DNA of 64,000 nucleotides. It comes from Aptenodytes patagonicus (Eukaryota; Chordata; Aves; Sphenisciformes; Spheniscidae). Both the position numbers and the translations under genes were made by a program. The notes below the pieces were generated by a model. That model was given only the letters and a program-made list of their open reading frames with translations, had not been told where the DNA came from and ran no database searches. Positions 62,200-64,000 of the stretch are shown piece after piece. The stretch covers positions 6,754,126 through 6,818,125 of the forward strand of contig NC_134982.1 of the NCBI RefSeq assembly GCF_965638725.1. The letters are read 5' to 3'. Position 1 is the first letter of the stretch. Each line of letters begins with the position of its first letter.

Positions 62200-63355
62200 T
62201 TGTGCTCTTGGATTTTAAGTATCTCCACAGATGGAGACTCCGCTACCTCTCTGGGAAACCCGTCCCAGTGTTTTATTACCCTCACAGTAAAAAAAGTTCT
62301 TTACGTTTAGATGAAGTTTCCTGTCTTTCAGTCTGTGCCCATTGTCTCTTGTCTTGTCACTGGGCACCATTGAAAGAGTCTGACTCCACCTTCTTTACTC
62401 CCTTCCATCAGGTATTTATACACATTGACAAGATCCCCCTGAGCCTTCTTCAGGCTGAACAGTCCCAGCTCTCTCACCCTCTTCTTGTATGACAGATGCT
62501 CCAAGCACTTGATCATCTCCATGGCCCTTTGCTGGACTTGCTCCAGCATGTCCATGTCTCTCCTGTACTGGGGAGCCCAAAAGGGGCACGACGCTCCAGA
62601 TGCATCTCACATAGCACTGGGTAGAGGGGAAGGATCACCTCCCTCCACCTGCCACCAACACTGCCTAATGTGGTCAAGGAAGCTGGTGGCCCTTCTTTGC
62701 CACAAGATCGCATTGCTACATCATGTGCAACTTGTCCACCAGAACCTTCAGGGCTTTCTCTGAAAAGCTGCTTCCCACCTCATCACCCGCTCCCCTTGCC
62801 TGTGCTTGTGCAGGGGGTTAGTCCACACCAGGTGCAGTACTTGGCATTTCCCTTTAGGGAACTTCATGAGGTTCCTGTGCGGTCATTTCTCCAGTCTGTC
62901 AAGGTCCCTGTGAATGGCAGCACACACTTCTGGTGTATCAACTACTCCTCCCAGTTTTGCATTTTCTGCAAACTTGCTGAGGGTGCACTTCATCCTATCA
63001 TCCAGGCCATTAATGAAGACATTAAACAATTTTGGCATCAGTATCAACCCTTGGAGTACCCCACTAGTGACTGGCCTCCAGATGGAGTTTGTGCCACCAA
63101 TCACAACCTTCTAATCCCAGCACACCAGCCAGTTTCCAAGCCATGTCAGTGTCCATTTCTCTAGTCTATATTGCTCTGCTTTGTTTATGAGGATATTATG
63201 GAAGACAGTGTCAAAGCCTTGCGAAAGTCAAGATAGAGAATAGCTACGGCTCTCACCCAGTCCACTGAGCTAGCCATTTTATCTTAGGTGGCTATCAGGC
63301 TGGGCAGGCATGATTTCCCTTTTGTAAATCCATGCTGACTACTGCCCATCACCTT
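62200..63355 (-). pseudogene. Decayed CR1 reverse transcriptase (ORF2)
   Basis: In 5'-to-3' order on the minus strand the landmarks are SSQHGFTKGKSCL (about 63306-63350), a KAFDTVSH-like stretch broken by a one-base deletion (about 63207-63225), WRPVTSGVLQG, LFNVFINGLDD, LSKFAENAKLGGVVDTPE and AIHRDLDRLEK (62883-63104), then the tail with [20 protein letters not shown] (about 62440-62500). The YADD/FADD catalytic box reads FAEN at 62961-62972, losing both essential aspartates. The copy is long dead. Confidence 0.85.
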
Positions 63356-63365
63356 GAATCCATTC

Positions 63366-63991
63366 TGCAGGTGCAGATCTGTAGGTAGAGCAGAAGCCTT
63401 CCCTCCTAATACCAGAAGTCTCAAGGTTCCAGCCGTCACCATCCTGGGAGTCTCTATTTCCTAACTTGATGAGCACAACGTATTCTTGCTCCTCCTTCAA
63501 TGCAGCTGGAGGTTCAGGCTCTTCTGTCTCCAAGGTCTGGGGAAGATCTGGTCAACCTCTTTCTTGTCAGCCCTGATACTGTGCAGTTTGCTGACCTCCT
63601 CCCTCAGCTCCTTTACTTGGTGATGGAGACATGCCACCGCTGCACACCTCCTGCAAGCAAGGAGCCCAATTCCCACTGCCCCAGCAAGAGGTCTCAGCCA
63701 CCCCCTACATCCCCAGATCTCAAAGACTGCATTCTCCTTCGGGAACTCCCATCTGTGTTGAGGCCTCTGACATAGGGGATAGCTGCTCACGTAGCCGCTG
63801 GGGACCACATTCTGTGGTACACTGTCAACACTGCAGAGGATGTGGATGCTGTTATGAGCAGAGTTCCTGGCCCCTGCTGTGCAAGCTGCTGTGTCTGTTA
63901 AGCAGCAGATCTGATCAAAATAATTACATGGAATGCACAGTTCAGGAAGTCTAGCAAAGGTAGGAAAGAAAGGAAGTTTATCCTCACTCAT
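63366..63991 (-). pseudogene. CR1 ORF1 fragment and probable 5' region
   Basis: The minus frame 63497-63991 contains ACRRCAAVACLHHQVKELRE (about residues 112-131), then EEVSKLHSIRADKKEVDQI. This is the Cys-pair plus coiled-coil signature of avian CR1 ORF1 proteins, which bind RNA and self-associate. After a frame change, DGWNLETSGIRRE (about 63400-63440) resembles the conserved W-K-L-V-T-S-G-x-R-R stretch downstream in ORF1. The roughly 110 codons before the Cys pair may be 5' UTR or ORF1 leader. Beyond 63991 only nine bases remain. Confidence 0.6.
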
Positions 63992-64000
63992 TTACTTTGG

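Larger units (their letters stand above)
62097..64000 (-). mobile_element. Old CR1 LINE with ORF1 and RT parts, internally deleted
   Basis: A reverse-oriented CR1 at least 1.9 kb long that runs to the window edge. The 3' end at 62097 shows a decayed tail (AGAATCAGATAATG) and then ACCTCTGGAGATCACTTAGT. Reading leftward on the minus strand from the right edge there is an ORF1-like segment (about 63366-63700), then reverse transcriptase sequence from about 63355 down to 62650, then the ORF2 tail to about 62200. The rest of ORF1, the endonuclease and the N-terminal RT are missing at a junction near 63345-63365. There are many frameshifts and stops. The 5' limit is not visible. Confidence 0.85.

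Noticed and set aside
61923..62492. 189-codon + strand frame, the longest in the window
   Set aside because: Its second half is antisense CR1 and the first half has no recognisable domain.
62670..63164. 164-codon + strand frame
   Set aside because: Antisense to the CR1 reverse transcriptase remnant.
1..64000. Search for CRISPR arrays, LTR retroviruses, tRNA/rRNA genes and bacterial-type operons
   Set aside because: No regularly spaced repeats, no paired LTRs or primer-binding sites, no structural RNA genes and no tightly packed coding frames were seen.

Overview
The window is ordinary nuclear DNA from a bird, most likely a neognath. The decisive evidence is a set of chicken-repeat-1 (CR1) LINE copies. 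They carry the avian CR1 3' signature: tandem ATTCTATG octamers (read as CATAGAAT on + when the element is on -) followed by the conserved block running through GAGTCCAACC or TAGTCCAACC. There are no operons, ribosome-binding sites, tRNAs, rRNAs or CRISPR arrays, and no run of recognisable protein-coding exons. The rest is moderately AT-rich, stop-rich DNA typical of an intergenic or long-intron interval.

Layout. About 1-4.9 kb is unique DNA with a CT-rich tract near the left edge. A young 5'-truncated CR1 lies at 4874-5448 (-) and still has an open 156-codon ORF2 tail. A fossil C-terminus of a different, non-CR1 LINE lies at about 8242-8532 (-). A bare CR1 3' tail of three octamers sits at 16874-16897. 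A (TAA)13 microsatellite is at 19305-19343. A 143-bp CR1 3' end lies at 25303-25445 (-). A very old CR1/L3-type remnant is at 36295-36685 (-). At 46780-47565 a second old L3-type element is split by a younger CR1 (46952-47462, -) with GATTTT on both sides, a clear nested insertion. A young + strand CR1 with a one-base frameshift is at 48702-49140. From 62097 to the right edge runs an old, internally deleted CR1 that retains part of ORF1 and a reverse transcriptase whose FADD catalytic motif has decayed to FAEN.

The only place that looks like part of a host gene is on the minus strand at about 58145-58925. A strong splice acceptor leads into an open frame of 41 codons and a stop, then roughly 650 bp of AT-rich sequence containing a perfect 13-bp hairpin, then AATAAA with a U/GU-rich downstream element. 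This is read as a candidate terminal exon and 3' UTR of a gene lying mainly to the right of the window. The gene was not identified and the call is tentative.

No new biological system is evident. The points most worth checking are the nested LINEs, the candidate terminal exon with its 3' UTR hairpin, the internally deleted CR1, the isolated CR1 tail and a few perfect inverted repeats built from SOX-like or forkhead-like motifs. Family assignments come from remembered consensus features and by-eye comparison, not from a database search.
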